A stretch of 64,000 bases of DNA from contig NZ_JANCLX010000009.1 of the NCBI RefSeq assembly GCF_024295805.1, forward strand, positions 220,442 through 284,441. The letters are read 5' to 3'. This DNA comes from Streptomyces cucumeris. GTDB lineage: Bacteria > Actinomycetota > Actinomycetes > Streptomycetales > Streptomycetaceae. Position numbers and translations under genes: made by a program. Below, piece after piece: positions 51,267 to 60,541 of the stretch. Within the stretch, counting starts at the first letter, position 1. Every line of letters starts with the position of its first letter. The notes under the pieces were generated by a model. The model was not told the DNA's origin, made no database searches, and worked only from the letters and a program-made list of their open reading frames with translations.

Positions 51267-52886
51267 TCAGCGCTTACGCGCCACCCGGGCCTCGTCCCAG
51301 ACCGGCTCCGACACCTCGCGGACCCGTCCGTCCGCGCCGAAGACCAGGAAGCGGTCGAAGGAGCGGGCGAACCAGCGGTCGTGTGTGACGGACAGCACGG
51401 TGCCGTCATACCGCTCCAGGCCCTCCTGGAGCGCCTCCGCGCTCTCCAGGTCCAGATTGTCCGTCGGCTCGTCCAGCAGCAGCGCGGTGGTCCCGGCCAG
51501 CTCCAGCAGCAGGATCTGGAACCGCGCCTGCTGGCCGCCGGAGAGCTTGTCGAAGGGCTGGTCGCCCTGGCGCTCCAGCTCATAGCGGCGCAGCGCGCTC
51601 ATCGCGGCGCCCCGGTCCCGGGCGTGCTCGGTCCACAGGAAGTCCACCAGGGTGCGCCCGGCCAGCTCGGGGTGGGCGTGGGTCTGGGCGAAGTGGCCGG
51701 GGACGACCCGTGCGCCGAGCTTCCACTCCCCGGTGTGCGCCACGTCCTCCCCCGCCAGCAGCCGCAGGAAGTGGGACTTCCCGGAGCCGTTGCTGCCGAG
51801 CACCGCGACCCGCTCGCCGTAGAAGACCTCCAGGTCGAAGGGGTGCATCAGCCGGGTGAGCTCCAGCCCCCGGCAGGTGACGGCGCGCACCCCGGTGCGG
51901 CCGCCCTTCAGCCGCATCCGGATGTCCTGCTCGCGCGGCGGCTCCTGCGGCGGGCCCGCCTCCTCGAACTTCCGCAGCCGGGTCCTGGCCGCCTGGTAGC
52001 GGCTGGCCATGTCCGAGTTGTACGCCGCCTTCTGCTTGAAGGTGAGCATCAGCCGGCGCAGCTTGGCGTGCTCATCGTCCCAGCGGCGGCGCAGCTCCTC
52101 GAATCGGGCGAACCGCTCCTTGCGCGCCGCGTGGTAGGTGCCGAAGCCGCCGCCGTGCACCCAGACGTCACTGCCCGCCGGGCCCGGCTCCACGCTGATG
52201 ATCTTCTCGGCGGCGCGGGCCAGCAGCTCCCGGTCGTGGGAGACGAACAGCACGGTCTTCTTGGTCTCCCGCAGCCGCTCCTCCAGCCAGCGCTTACCGG
52301 GGACGTCCAGGTAGTTGTCCGGCTCGTCCAGCAGCAGCACCTCGTCGTTTCCGCGCAGCAGCGACTCCAGGACCAGGCGTTTCTGCTCACCGCCGGAGAG
52401 GGTGCGCACCTCGCGCCACTGGGCGCGTTCGTAGGGGACGCCGAGCGCGGCGGCGGTGCACATGCCCCACACCGTCTCGGTCTCGTAGCCACCGGCCTCG
52501 GCCCAGTCGCTGAGCGCCTGGGCGTATGCCATCTGGGCGGGCTCGTCGTCCCGCGTCATGATCGCGTACTCGGCGTCGTCCACGGCCTTCGCCGCCTGCC
52601 GGACACGGGGGCGGGCGACGGAGACCAGCAGGTCGCGCACGGTGCGCTCATCCCGGACCGATCCCACGAACTGGGGCATCACCCCGAGGCCGCCGCTGGC
52701 CGTCACGGAGCCGCCGTGCGGCTGGAGCTCTCCGGCGATCAGCCGGAGCAGGGTGGTCTTGCCCGCGCCGTTGGCGCCGACGAGCGCCACCGCGGCGCCC
52801 TCCCCGACCCGGAAGGACACATCCCCCAGCAGCACCCGGCCATCGGGCAGGTAGTACTCCAGGTGTGCCGCTTCCAGATGTCCCAT
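51267..52886 (-). CDS. ABC-F family ATP-binding protein
   Basis: A 539-residue soluble protein with two ABC domains and no membrane part. Domain 1: ALVGANGAGKTTLLRLIAGE, TLSGGEQKRL, LLLDEPDNYLD. The linker (about residues 235-330) is charged and helical (RWDDEHAKLRRLMLTFKQKA). Domain 2: AVLGSNGSGKSHFLRLLAGE, KLSGGQQARF, LLLDEPTDNLD. ABC-F proteins bind the ribosomal E site and affect translation or antibiotic resistance. This one looks like an EttA/Uup-type housekeeping member more than a resistance factor, but the sequence alone does not decide. ATG 52886 gives the usual MGHLEAAHLEY start. Confidence 0.93.
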   Translation of the reverse strand: MGHLEAAHLEYYLPDGRVLLGDVSFRVGEGAAVALVGANGAGKTTLLRLIAGELQPHGGSVTASGGLGVMPQFVGSVRDERTVRDLLVSVARPRVRQAAKAVDDAEYAIMTRDDEPAQMAYAQALSDWAEAGGYETETVWGMCTAAALGVPYERAQWREVRTLSGGEQKRLVLESLLRGNDEVLLLDEPDNYLDVPGKRWLEERLRETKKTVLFVSHDRELLARAAEKIISVEPGPAGSDVWVHGGGFGTYHAARKERFARFEELRRRWDDEHAKLRRLMLTFKQKAAYNSDMASRYQAARTRLRKFEEAGPPQEPPREQDIRMRLKGGRTGVRAVTCRGLELTRLMHPFDLEVFYGERVAVLGSNGSGKSHFLRLLAGEDVAHTGEWKLGARVVPGHFAQTHAHPELAGRTLVDFLWTEHARDRGAAMSALRRYELERQGDQPFDKLSGGQQARFQILLLELAGTTALLLDEPTDNLDLESAEALQEGLERYDGTVLSVTHDRWFARSFDRFLVFGADGRVREVSEPVWDEARVARKR

Positions 52887-52957
52887 GCCCGGATTGTGAC
52901 CCCACCCCCCTCGGCGGGCCAACCGGTTTATGAACTGGGCGGATTAAGATGCGCGCC

Positions 52958-53809
52958 ATGAGCTTTGGGCATGGGGGACCGTACGGGCCCGGGGGTGGGG
53001 CGCCTCAGCCGCCGACACCGGACTGGAACGCGATGGCGGATGACACCGCCGCACGCGGCAGGCGCCGCAAATGGCTGCTGGCCGGTGGCGGACTGCTCGC
53101 GACCGGTGCCGTGGCGGCGATCGTGGCCATCGCGGTGACCAGCGGCGACGACAAGGGTTCACGGTCCGACGGATCGGCGAGCCACCTGCCCACCCCACAG
53201 GATCTGCCGAGCGGTACGCCGACCCCGGAGCCCACCTTCTCCGATGTGGCCCCGCCGGCGCCGCCGAAGCCGCTGGACATCATCTCCAGCGCCAAGCGGG
53301 ACAAGGCACCGCTCAGTGCGGGGACCCTCTTCCCGGACAAGAAGGCCGTCGTCCAGGGGCGGAGCTATCCGAGGGCGGCGACCTCCGCCACCTCCAATTG
53401 CTCCTCGGTGGCCCAGGCCGGGCTGGCCACCGCGCTGAACGGCAACGGCTGCCGCAAGGTCTTCCGCGCGACCTACACCCGGGACGGGGTCGCGGTCACC
53501 GTCGGCATCGCCGTCTTCGACACCAAGGGCGCGGCGGAGAAGGCCAAGAAGCAGGCCGAGGGCGGGGTCGCGGCCCTGAACGGGGGCGGGGTGAACTTCT
53601 GTCACGGCCCGGTGTGCCGCAGGTCCACCAACGCCATCGGCCGGTACGCCTACTTCACGATCTCCGGCTACACCTCGGGCAAGTCCGTGACCGCGTCGGA
53701 CACCAAGGCGCTGCGGGCCGGCCGGGATCTCGCCGACCACGCGTTCCGCCGCATCCTGGCCCGGGGCAACGCCCAGGCGTCGGCGGAGGCCTCGGCCACC
53801 ACCGGCTGA
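52958..53809 (+). CDS. Single-pass membrane protein with an extracytoplasmic domain
   Basis: A 283-residue protein with a Gly/Pro-rich cytoplasmic N-terminus, one membrane helix at about residues 38-60 (WLLAGGGLLATGAVAAIVAIAV), a Ser/Thr/Pro linker, and an outside domain of about 170 residues with four cysteines that could form disulfides (NCSSVAQ, GNGCRKVF, NFCHGPVCRR). No known enzyme motif. TAAGAT ends 7 nt before ATG 52958, the likely leaderless start; ATG 52949 lies in frame upstream. It is divergent from the ABC-F gene and convergent with the lipoprotein gene next to it. Confidence 0.82.
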   Translation: MSFGHGGPYGPGGGAPQPPTPDWNAMADDTAARGRRRKWLLAGGGLLATGAVAAIVAIAVTSGDDKGSRSDGSASHLPTPQDLPSGTPTPEPTFSDVAPPAPPKPLDIISSAKRDKAPLSAGTLFPDKKAVVQGRSYPRAATSATSNCSSVAQAGLATALNGNGCRKVFRATYTRDGVAVTVGIAVFDTKGAAEKAKKQAEGGVAALNGGGVNFCHGPVCRRSTNAIGRYAYFTISGYTSGKSVTASDTKALRAGRDLADHAFRRILARGNAQASAEASATTG

Positions 53810-53869
53810 CGCCCGCGCCGCCCCGGGCGGGGGGCGCGGGTCAGCGGGTGGGGCTCAAGCGGGCGCGGG

Positions 53870-54616
53870 TCAGGAGGCGCTCGCCTTCGCGATCTTGGCG
53901 ACCTGTGCCTTCACCAGGTCGGCAGGGACATCGGACTTGGCCGGGGACATCAGGTTCACCCCGAAGAACACGCTGAGCTGGGGACCGGTGCGCGCCACGT
54001 TGAACTTCACCACGGCCTTCTCCTTGCTCGCGTCGACCAGGTTGAAGGCGAGCGACTCATCGCCCTGCCCGGGGTCGTCCAGCGGCGTCACCTTGGCGAC
54101 GTCGGACTTCTTCCCGGCGCCGTCCTTGGCCCCGAACCCGTCCTGGCAGGCCGACACCGCGGCGCGCAGGTCCTTGATGGTGCGCTCGGCGTCGCCGTCC
54201 GCGTAGGAGGAGAGCCGGATCATGCCGGAGCCGCCCAGCTTCCCGCCCTTGGACTGGGCGTAGGTGCGGAAGACCGACTCCTTGGGCGCGGGGTCGAAGG
54301 AGGCCCCCATCAGCGCGGCGATCGGCTGGCACTCGGACTGCGCGGCCTTGGCCGCGCCACCGTCGGAGATCTCCTTCTCCGACATCTTCTGGAACTCGAA
54401 GCCCTTGAGGTCGGCCTTGGTCACGGCGGCCTTGTCCAGTTCGGCCACGGAGAGCTGCTTGCCCGCCGTGGACGCATCGTCCTTGGCGCCGCCCCCCTTG
54501 GCCTTGTCATCGCCGCTGTCGCTGCCACCGCACCCGGTCACCAGACCGAGGGCAGCGACCATCGCCGCCGTCGCGACAGCAACGCGCGTACCAGACTTCA
54601 TCACGATTTTGTCCAT
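53870..54616 (-). CDS. Lipoprotein of unknown function
   Basis: A 248-residue exported lipoprotein. The signal sequence has the lipobox LVTGC, followed by a Gly/Asp/Lys-rich linker and a domain with two cysteines (AAQSECQPIAA and VSACQDGFG), alternating strands and helices. Its layout is common in Streptomyces lipoproteins of the LpqN/PknH-sensor-like type, though likeness is only general. ATG 54616 or the second Met at 54601 can serve as start. It is convergent with the membrane-protein gene at 52958, 60 bp apart. Confidence 0.82.
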   Translation of the reverse strand: MDKIVMKSGTRVAVATAAMVAALGLVTGCGGSDSGDDKAKGGGAKDDASTAGKQLSVAELDKAAVTKADLKGFEFQKMSEKEISDGGAAKAAQSECQPIAALMGASFDPAPKESVFRTYAQSKGGKLGGSGMIRLSSYADGDAERTIKDLRAAVSACQDGFGAKDGAGKKSDVAKVTPLDDPGQGDESLAFNLVDASKEKAVVKFNVARTGPQLSVFFGVNLMSPAKSDVPADLVKAQVAKIAKASAS

Positions 54617-54893
54617 TCTTGATTGACGCCCCACCCTGTGTTTCAGAGGTCATCCAACAACGGACGGGCACGGCACACCAAGGGATTTCGCTCACGATCC
54701 GGTATCGCCCCCTCCTGCGCGGACCCCCCGGACGGCCCGACGGTTGTACGCCGCGCCCGCGGTGTGGCGGACGCCCCTTCACCCCAGGCAAAAGCAACTT
54801 TTCCGGCCCGCAACGGTCTTACCGACCGACTACCGGGTCCATCCGGAAAGGGGGGCGCCGTCGCGGCGGTGGGACCGCCGCGCGGCCGGCACC

Positions 54894-56996
54894 ATGAGGA
54901 TTTCTTTTCTGCTGCACAACGCCTACGGGATCGGCGGCACCATCCGGTCGACCTTCAACGTGGCCGGGGCGCTCGCCGCCCGGCACCACGTGGAGATCGT
55001 CTCCGTGATCCGCACCGTCGACACCCCGAGCCTCCCCCTCCACCCGGCCGTCCTGCTCAGACCCCTGACCGACCAACGCCCCGCCGCCGAGGGCCGGTCC
55101 ACCGATCTGGGACACCCGCTGCTGGAGCGGCCCAGCGCCCATGTGCCCGAGGCCGAGGCGAGGGGCACGGCCAACTTCAACGCCCTCACCGACGAGCGCA
55201 TCGCCGCCCATCTCCGCGACACCGACGCCGACGTGGTCATCGCCACCCGCCCCGGCCTCGTCATCTGCCTCGCCGAACTCGGGCGGGAGGGCCGCTATCT
55301 GCGGATCGGCCAGGAGCACCGGCTCTACGGCACCCACCGGGCCGAGATCCGCGCCGCCTGCGACACCGCCATCGCCCGGCTCGACGCGCACACCGCCGTC
55401 TCCGAGGCCGACGCCGCCACCCACCGCGCCCGGCTGCCCGGGATCCCCACCCGGCTGACCGCGCTGCCCAACGCGGTGCCCGCGACCGGGGTCGAACCCT
55501 CCGACGGCCGGGCCCGACTGGTCGTGGCCGCCGGCCGGCTGATCCCCGTCAAACGCTATGACCTGCTGGTCGACGCCTGGGCCACGGTCGCGGCCGAACA
55601 CCCCGACTGGCGCCTGCGGATCTACGGCCGGGGCCCGCAACAGCCCGCGCTGCGCCGCCGGATCGACGCCCTCGGGCTGGCCGGGCGGATCACCCTCATG
55701 GGCGCCCACTCCCCCATCGAGACCGAATGGGCCAAGGGCTCGATCGCCGCCGTCACCTCGCGCGAAGAGTCCTTCGGGATGACGATCGTGGAGGCCATGC
55801 ACTGCGGAGTGCCCGTCGTCGCCACCGACTGCCCGCATGGACCGGGCGAGATCATCACCGACGGCCGGGACGGTCTGCTGGTCCCGCCCGGGGATGCCGG
55901 CGGTATCGCCCGGGGACTGCTCACCCTGATCGAGGACGGTGCGCTGCGCCGCACCATGGCCGCGGCGGCCCGTGAGTCCGCGCGGGCTTACGCACCGGAG
56001 CGGGTGGCGGCCGCGTACGAGGAGCTGTTCGCCGAACTCCGGTCCGCCCGCGGCGCCCCCGCCCCCGCCGTCGCCCCCACCCGGCATGTCACCGGCGCCT
56101 TCCTGCCCGGTGCCACCGACCCCGGACGTGCGGCGGGCACCCCGCTGGCCTCCCTCAAGGGCGCGGTCAAGGCACTGATCCGCAGACCCCTGCGCCCCGT
56201 CGCGGACTGCCGGGTCACCCCCGGCGGACGGTTCCTGTTACGGATCGGACCCGACGGCGTCCACGGCGCCGGACTCGTCCTGACCCTCACCCGCCGCGGC
56301 GCCGGCGACGGCGCGGAACCGGTCCGGGTGCCGCTCCATCCCCCGGCCGCGCCCGCCGACCCATGGACGGCCACCCTCGACCGCGCCGCCCTCGATCTCC
56401 CCGAGGGCCGCTGGGACCTGCACGTCGTACGCCCCTCCGACGGCGTCCGCCGACGCGTCCTCAGCCGGTACGCCGAAGGGCGCGGACTGCTCGGCCTGGA
56501 CCCGCTGCCCGGTTCGCCGTTCAGCTGGTGGATCCCCTACCGGACCGTCGACGGCCATCTCTCGCTGCGCGCCTGGCACCGCCCCGCGCACGCCGAAGCC
56601 CGGGAGATCCACGCCGGGGACGACGCACTCACCGTCGAAGGCACCCTGCACGGAGTGCTCTTCGGTCCCGGTTCCGCCCCACGGGCCGTCGCCGCCCCCC
56701 GCGGCCGCTGCCGCGCCCTGTCCGCCGACGTCACCGTCCTGGACCGCGGACGGTTCCGCTTCACCCTGCCGTACGCAGGCGTGCACGCCGCCCGCGACGG
56801 CCGCGACGGATCGGCGACATGGGAGCTGACGCTGCGTAAGTCCCCGGACTCCACCGTCCCGATCCCCCTCGGCCGGGTCATCGGCGACATCCTCGATCGC
56901 GACCGGACCGACCTCTACCCGGTCACCCACGGGGTACGCCCGTACCTCACCCGGACCGGGGACCTGGCCATCGCATGCCCCACAACGGTGAATTGA
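54894..56996 (+). CDS. Two-domain GT4 glycosyltransferase
   Basis: A 700-residue protein. Residues 1 to about 385 are a GT-B, family 4 retaining glycosyltransferase: FLLHNAYGIGGTIRSTFNVA at the acceptor side, VVAAGRLIPVKRYDLLVDAW, and EX7E in EESFGMTIVEAMHCG with VVATDCPHGPGEII. Residues from about 420 to 700 form a beta-rich domain (LPEGRWDLHVVRPSDGVRRRVL, FSWWIPYRTVDGHLSLRAW) like those attached to teichoic-acid-type polymer transferases in Streptomyces. It probably builds a wall or secreted glycan; no polymer gene cluster is near. ATG 54894 gives the family start MRISFLLHNAYG; an upstream in-frame extension has no support. Confidence 0.85.
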   Translation: MRISFLLHNAYGIGGTIRSTFNVAGALAARHHVEIVSVIRTVDTPSLPLHPAVLLRPLTDQRPAAEGRSTDLGHPLLERPSAHVPEAEARGTANFNALTDERIAAHLRDTDADVVIATRPGLVICLAELGREGRYLRIGQEHRLYGTHRAEIRAACDTAIARLDAHTAVSEADAATHRARLPGIPTRLTALPNAVPATGVEPSDGRARLVVAAGRLIPVKRYDLLVDAWATVAAEHPDWRLRIYGRGPQQPALRRRIDALGLAGRITLMGAHSPIETEWAKGSIAAVTSREESFGMTIVEAMHCGVPVVATDCPHGPGEIITDGRDGLLVPPGDAGGIARGLLTLIEDGALRRTMAAAARESARAYAPERVAAAYEELFAELRSARGAPAPAVAPTRHVTGAFLPGATDPGRAAGTPLASLKGAVKALIRRPLRPVADCRVTPGGRFLLRIGPDGVHGAGLVLTLTRRGAGDGAEPVRVPLHPPAAPADPWTATLDRAALDLPEGRWDLHVVRPSDGVRRRVLSRYAEGRGLLGLDPLPGSPFSWWIPYRTVDGHLSLRAWHRPAHAEAREIHAGDDALTVEGTLHGVLFGPGSAPRAVAAPRGRCRALSADVTVLDRGRFRFTLPYAGVHAARDGRDGSATWELTLRKSPDSTVPIPLGRVIGDILDRDRTDLYPVTHGVRPYLTRTGDLAIACPTTVN

Positions 56997-57093
56997 GCAC
57001 CCGAACCGAACGGAGTGTGTTTGGCGCGGACGGCGCCGGTAACACTCGGTGATATCAGCCTCGAGCGAGGAGACCTCTGCGAAAGGCATAACG

Positions 57094-57750
57094 ATGTCAA
57101 CAATGACGCTCGTCATCCTGGTGGCGGCCCTGGGGGCCATGGCTGCGCTGGTGTTCGCCCCGGCGGTCCGCCAGAGCGGCCGCGGCGGACTCATGAACCG
57201 GTTCGGCCCCGAGTACGACCGGGCCGTCTCCCGGCACAACGGCGATGAGAAAGCCGCACAGTGGGAGCTGAGCGAGCGGGTACGGCACTACGGCGATCTG
57301 CCGATACAGCGTCTGTCACCCGAGGCCCGCGAGCAGTACGCGGCCCGGTGGGCGGGCCTTCAGGAGCACTTCGTCGACGCCCCCGCCCACGCGGTGCGGG
57401 AAGCCGACCGGCTGCTGGGTGAATTGGCCGTCGAGCGCGGTTACGGCTCCGAGTCCCACGAGGAGCAGATGGACGCGATCTCCGTCCGTCACGCCTATGT
57501 TGTCGACGCCTACCGACAGCTCCATCTGATGGCCGCGCGGACGCGCGGCGACGGACAGGTCGATACGGAGCGGATGCGTGAGGTCCTGGTCTCCGCCCGT
57601 GTCCTGTTCGAGGAGCTGGTCCGCGCCCAGCCCCATGACAAGGGTCCGCGCCGCCGTCACCCCTCGCTGCGGCCGGTGCTGCCGCAGCAGAACCGGGGCG
57701 GTCACCGCTCCGGCCGGATCCCGGGGCAGCGGCTGGGCCCGGCCCGGTGA
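57094..57750 (+). CDS. Membrane-anchored protein of unknown function
   Basis: A 218-residue protein with one N-terminal helix (residues 4-25, TLVILVAALGAMAALVFAPAV) and a cytoplasmic, helical, charged remainder (YDRAVSRHNGDEKAAQWELSER, RHAYVVDAYRQLHLMAART) ending in a basic tail. No domain is recognised. AAAGG lies about 8 nt before ATG 57094. A GTTT-N15-GGTAAC arrangement at 57018-57042 is a possible stress-sigma promoter. It is convergent with the stressosome operon, 30 bp apart. Confidence 0.78.
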   Translation: MSTMTLVILVAALGAMAALVFAPAVRQSGRGGLMNRFGPEYDRAVSRHNGDEKAAQWELSERVRHYGDLPIQRLSPEAREQYAARWAGLQEHFVDAPAHAVREADRLLGELAVERGYGSESHEEQMDAISVRHAYVVDAYRQLHLMAARTRGDGQVDTERMREVLVSARVLFEELVRAQPHDKGPRRRHPSLRPVLPQQNRGGHRSGRIPGQRLGPAR

Positions 57751-57780
57751 TCACCCGGCCGTCGGCGGCTGATCGGGTGA

Positions 57781-59049
57781 TCAGCCGCCGGTGAGCCGGA
57801 CGGCCAGCGCGAGGGTGTCGTCCGGATGGAGGATCACGGTGTGCATATCCCCGGCGACCGCGCCGGGGATCTCCTCCGTCGGACGGCCCCGATGGCTCCG
57901 CGCCGCTTCGACCAGCCGCTTCTCACCCTCGATCGGGTCACGGCGGCTCTCGGTCAGCCCATCGGTGTAGAGCAGCAGCAGATCCCCCGCCGCCAGCCGG
58001 TCACTGACCAGCCGGTCGCTCCCGGGCAGCGGAAAGCCGATACCGCGGCCACGGGCCTCCAGATATTCGGCCGTTCCGTCCTCCCGCAGCATCAGCGCGG
58101 GAGGATGGCTGCCGTTGGCCACCCGTAGCTCCCCGGTCGCCGGATTCACCCGCACCAGCAGCACGGTGGCCATCACATTGCGGTCGAAGGGCAGCAGGAT
58201 CTCGTCCGTGCGCGCCACGATCGACTGGAGGTGATGGCCCTCCAGCGCCAGGGTGCGCACCGCGTGGGTGACATTGAGCGCGCTGCGCGTACTGGTCACC
58301 CCGTGTCCCAGGGCGTCCACGACGGTGATGTGGACCGTGCCGTCGGGCAGCACGAACCAGTCGTAAAGGTCCCCGCCGGTGGGGGCGTCGGTCCCCGCGG
58401 GCGCGTAGTGCACGGCCAGTTCGAGCCCCTCGACCGCCAGCGGGGCCGGGCGCAACGCGTCCTCGAGTTCGCGCAGGGTCTGGCCGTGGGCGGTGCGCAA
58501 CTGCTCATCGCGCTCGTCGAGCTGGACGTAGAGCGCGAGAACCCCGCTGTTGGTCTCCTCCAGTTCGTCCTTCAGCCTGCGGTGCTCGGCGGTGAGCGCG
58601 TCGGCGCGGGCCATCACCGCCCGCAGCTCCTCATCGGCCAGCGCCGCGTCGTCGGCCGGACCACTGCCGTTGACGGAGCCGCCGGTGGAGCCGTTGCCCT
58701 GGGACGCGGACCCCGCCGCGCGGGCGGGCAGCCGCCACACCACGTCCAGGCCGTGCACCGCGTCGGCGGGCAGCGGCAGCTCGGTCACCGACCGCGGGGC
58801 CGGGGGCCGGGCCGTGCGCAGGGTCACGGTGAGCAGGCCGAGCCCGCTGCCCCGCGCGTTCCGGTCCGGTTCGAAGGACCAGGTCACGCTGGTGCCCTCG
58901 GCCGTCCGTACGGCCTCCGCCGCGATCTCGGACGCGGACAGCACCAGCCGCCCCCGCAGCACGGGGTCCAGGCCGTGGTCACGGGCCAGCCGTCGGATGG
59001 CCCGGCTCAGCTCCGCCTTGGTGGCGCATCCAGCGGTCCGGGTGGTCAT
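57781..59049 (-). CDS. PP2C/SpoIIE-type serine phosphatase (RsbU-like)
   Basis: A 422-residue signalling phosphatase. Residues 1 to about 125 resemble a degenerate ATPase-fold domain (RLVLSASEIAAEAVRTAEG), then a coiled-coil linker at about 140-195 (EHRRLKDELEETNSGVLALY), then the PP2C domain: GGDLYDWFVLPDG and VVDALGHGVTSTRSA supply metal-binding Asp residues, with LLLYTDGLTESR later. It should dephosphorylate an anti-sigma antagonist or STAS protein. Its ATG overlaps the upstream gene stop (ATGA), so it is the last gene of the rsbRST operon. Confidence 0.92.
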   Translation of the reverse strand: MTTRTAGCATKAELSRAIRRLARDHGLDPVLRGRLVLSASEIAAEAVRTAEGTSVTWSFEPDRNARGSGLGLLTVTLRTARPPAPRSVTELPLPADAVHGLDVVWRLPARAAGSASQGNGSTGGSVNGSGPADDAALADEELRAVMARADALTAEHRRLKDELEETNSGVLALYVQLDERDEQLRTAHGQTLRELEDALRPAPLAVEGLELAVHYAPAGTDAPTGGDLYDWFVLPDGTVHITVVDALGHGVTSTRSALNVTHAVRTLALEGHHLQSIVARTDEILLPFDRNVMATVLLVRVNPATGELRVANGSHPPALMLREDGTAEYLEARGRGIGFPLPGSDRLVSDRLAAGDLLLLYTDGLTESRRDPIEGEKRLVEAARSHRGRPTEEIPGAVAGDMHTVILHPDDTLALAVRLTGG

Positions 59050-60071
59050 GGAAGCCTCGGTGTGTGGGGGGATCTGGTCGCCAGGACGGTCGCGTCGTCC
59101 CGCAGCCGCCGGTGGCCGTGGGCGAGGGCCGCGGACAGCAGCGACGGCGGGAGGCGCAGCAGGGACGGCGACGGGTCCCGCGCCCACCGGCAGTCGATAC
59201 CGTCGCTGTACAGCACCACGGTGGCGCCCGGCGGCACCGGGAAGCCGTGGGCGCGCGGCGGCGGCATGCTCCAGCCGACCACCCCGGGCTGCCCGGTCAG
59301 CCGGTGGTGCACGCCCTCATGGGTCAGGGTCAGCGCGCGGACGTTGCCGATACCGCAGTACTCCGCGCCCTCCGGGCCCAGCCGCAGCAGCCCGACGGCC
59401 GCCCCGCGGGTGCGCCGCAGTACCCGGTTCATGGCGGTGAGCACCTCGGGCAGCGGGAGCCCGGGGTCGCCGAGGAAGGACCGCAGCGCCACCCGGGCCG
59501 CCTCGGCCGCCTGCGGACCGTGCCCCAGTCCGTCCACCACGGCGGCGGTGCGGATCTCACCGGCCTGGACGACGGCCCGTGCGTCACCGCACTCCTCCTC
59601 GCCCTCCACCGCCAGGCACACCGAACCCACGTCCTGGAGCCCGGCCTCGCGTTCGCCCGGCGGGGTCAGCCGGGCGCATGCCCAGGTCCCGCCGCCGCTG
59701 CCGGTCCCGGTGCGGATGGTGAAGTGGGTGGCCAGCCGGCTCACCGCGCCCAGCCCCACGCCCAGCGTCCCGGCGGTGGTGTAGCCGTCGGCCAGACAGC
59801 GCTCCAGCTCCGCCATCCCCGGGCCGCGGTCGGCGGCCAGGATCTCCACCCCCGTGCCCAGCGGGGTCGGCTGTATGTAGAGCGTGCCGTCGCTGGCGTG
59901 CTTGTCCAGATTGCTCGCCAGCTCCGACGCGATCACGGCCGCCTGGTCGGGCAGCGCACCCGGCAGCCCCCGCTCCCGCGCCACCTCCCGCGCGGTCGCC
60001 GCGGCCAGGTGCACCGCGCTGTGGTGGTCGACCCGCACGGTGGCGGTATGCGGTGGGCCGCTGCGGCTCAA
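59046..60071 (-). CDS. RsbT-like ATPase domain fused to an RsbX-like PP2C phosphatase
   Basis: A 341-residue two-domain protein. Residues 1 to about 135 are a HATPase of the RsbT type: N box ASELASNLDKHASDG, G1 ADRGPGMAEL, G2 TLGVGLGAVSRLA. Residues 145-341 are a short PP2C domain (VVDGLGHGPQAAEAA, ATVVLYSDGIDCRW) like RsbX, which resets the stressosome by removing phosphates from RsbR and RsbS. The fusion of kinase-like and phosphatase domains in one chain is common in actinobacterial RSTX modules. It overlaps rsbT by 4 bp (ATGA). Confidence 0.9.
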   Translation of the reverse strand: MSRSGPPHTATVRVDHHSAVHLAAATAREVARERGLPGALPDQAAVIASELASNLDKHASDGTLYIQPTPLGTGVEILAADRGPGMAELERCLADGYTTAGTLGVGLGAVSRLATHFTIRTGTGSGGGTWACARLTPPGEREAGLQDVGSVCLAVEGEEECGDARAVVQAGEIRTAAVVDGLGHGPQAAEAARVALRSFLGDPGLPLPEVLTAMNRVLRRTRGAAVGLLRLGPEGAEYCGIGNVRALTLTHEGVHHRLTGQPGVVGWSMPPPRAHGFPVPPGATVVLYSDGIDCRWARDPSPSLLRLPPSLLSAALAHGHRRLRDDATVLATRSPHTPRLP

Positions 60072-60541
60072 CGGGCCGTCCAGCGGGTGACGGTCACCAC
60101 GGTGCCCCCGCCGGGCGTGGTCTGCACCGTGAACTCGTCCATCAGCCGCCGGGCCCCGCCCAGGCCGTGGCCCAGACCGGAACCGGTGGTGAAGCCGTCG
60201 GTGAGCGCCGCGTCCAGGTCCGCGATCCCCGGTCCGTCGTCCTTGACCACCAGCCGCAGCCCACGGCCACCGGGCCGCCGCGGATACTCGATGGTGACGG
60301 TGCCACCGCCGCCGTGGACATACGCGTTGCGGGCGAGCTCACTGGCGGCGGTGACCACCCGGGTCTGGTCCACCAGACCGAAGCCGACCTCCACCGTGGC
60401 CGCGCGCACCGCGTGCCGGACCGTCAGCAGGTCCTCCTCGGTACGCACCACATGGGCGGCCGGTGCACTCGCGCGCTCCTCCGCGGACGTGGGGACCGTG
60501 GTCACCCACGACGCCAGGGCGGACTCACCGGCCGGCGCCAC
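60068..60541 (-). CDS. rsbT: RsbT-like serine kinase (switch protein)
   Basis: GHKL kinase of 157 residues. N box ASELARNAYVHGGGG, G1 VVKDDGPGIADLD and G2 GSGLGHGLGGARRLMDEF are all present, so ATP binding is likely. In Bacillus, RsbT phosphorylates RsbS and RsbR, leaves the stressosome and activates the RsbU phosphatase. The first 25 residues are an extra Ala/Ser-rich extension. GTG 60541 has GGAAGGA 7 nt upstream and lies inside the last codons of rsbS (17-bp overlap). Confidence 0.93.
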   Translation of the reverse strand: MAPAGESALASWVTTVPTSAEERASAPAAHVVRTEEDLLTVRHAVRAATVEVGFGLVDQTRVVTAASELARNAYVHGGGGTVTIEYPRRPGGRGLRLVVKDDGPGIADLDAALTDGFTTGSGLGHGLGGARRLMDEFTVQTTPGGGTVVTVTRWTAR

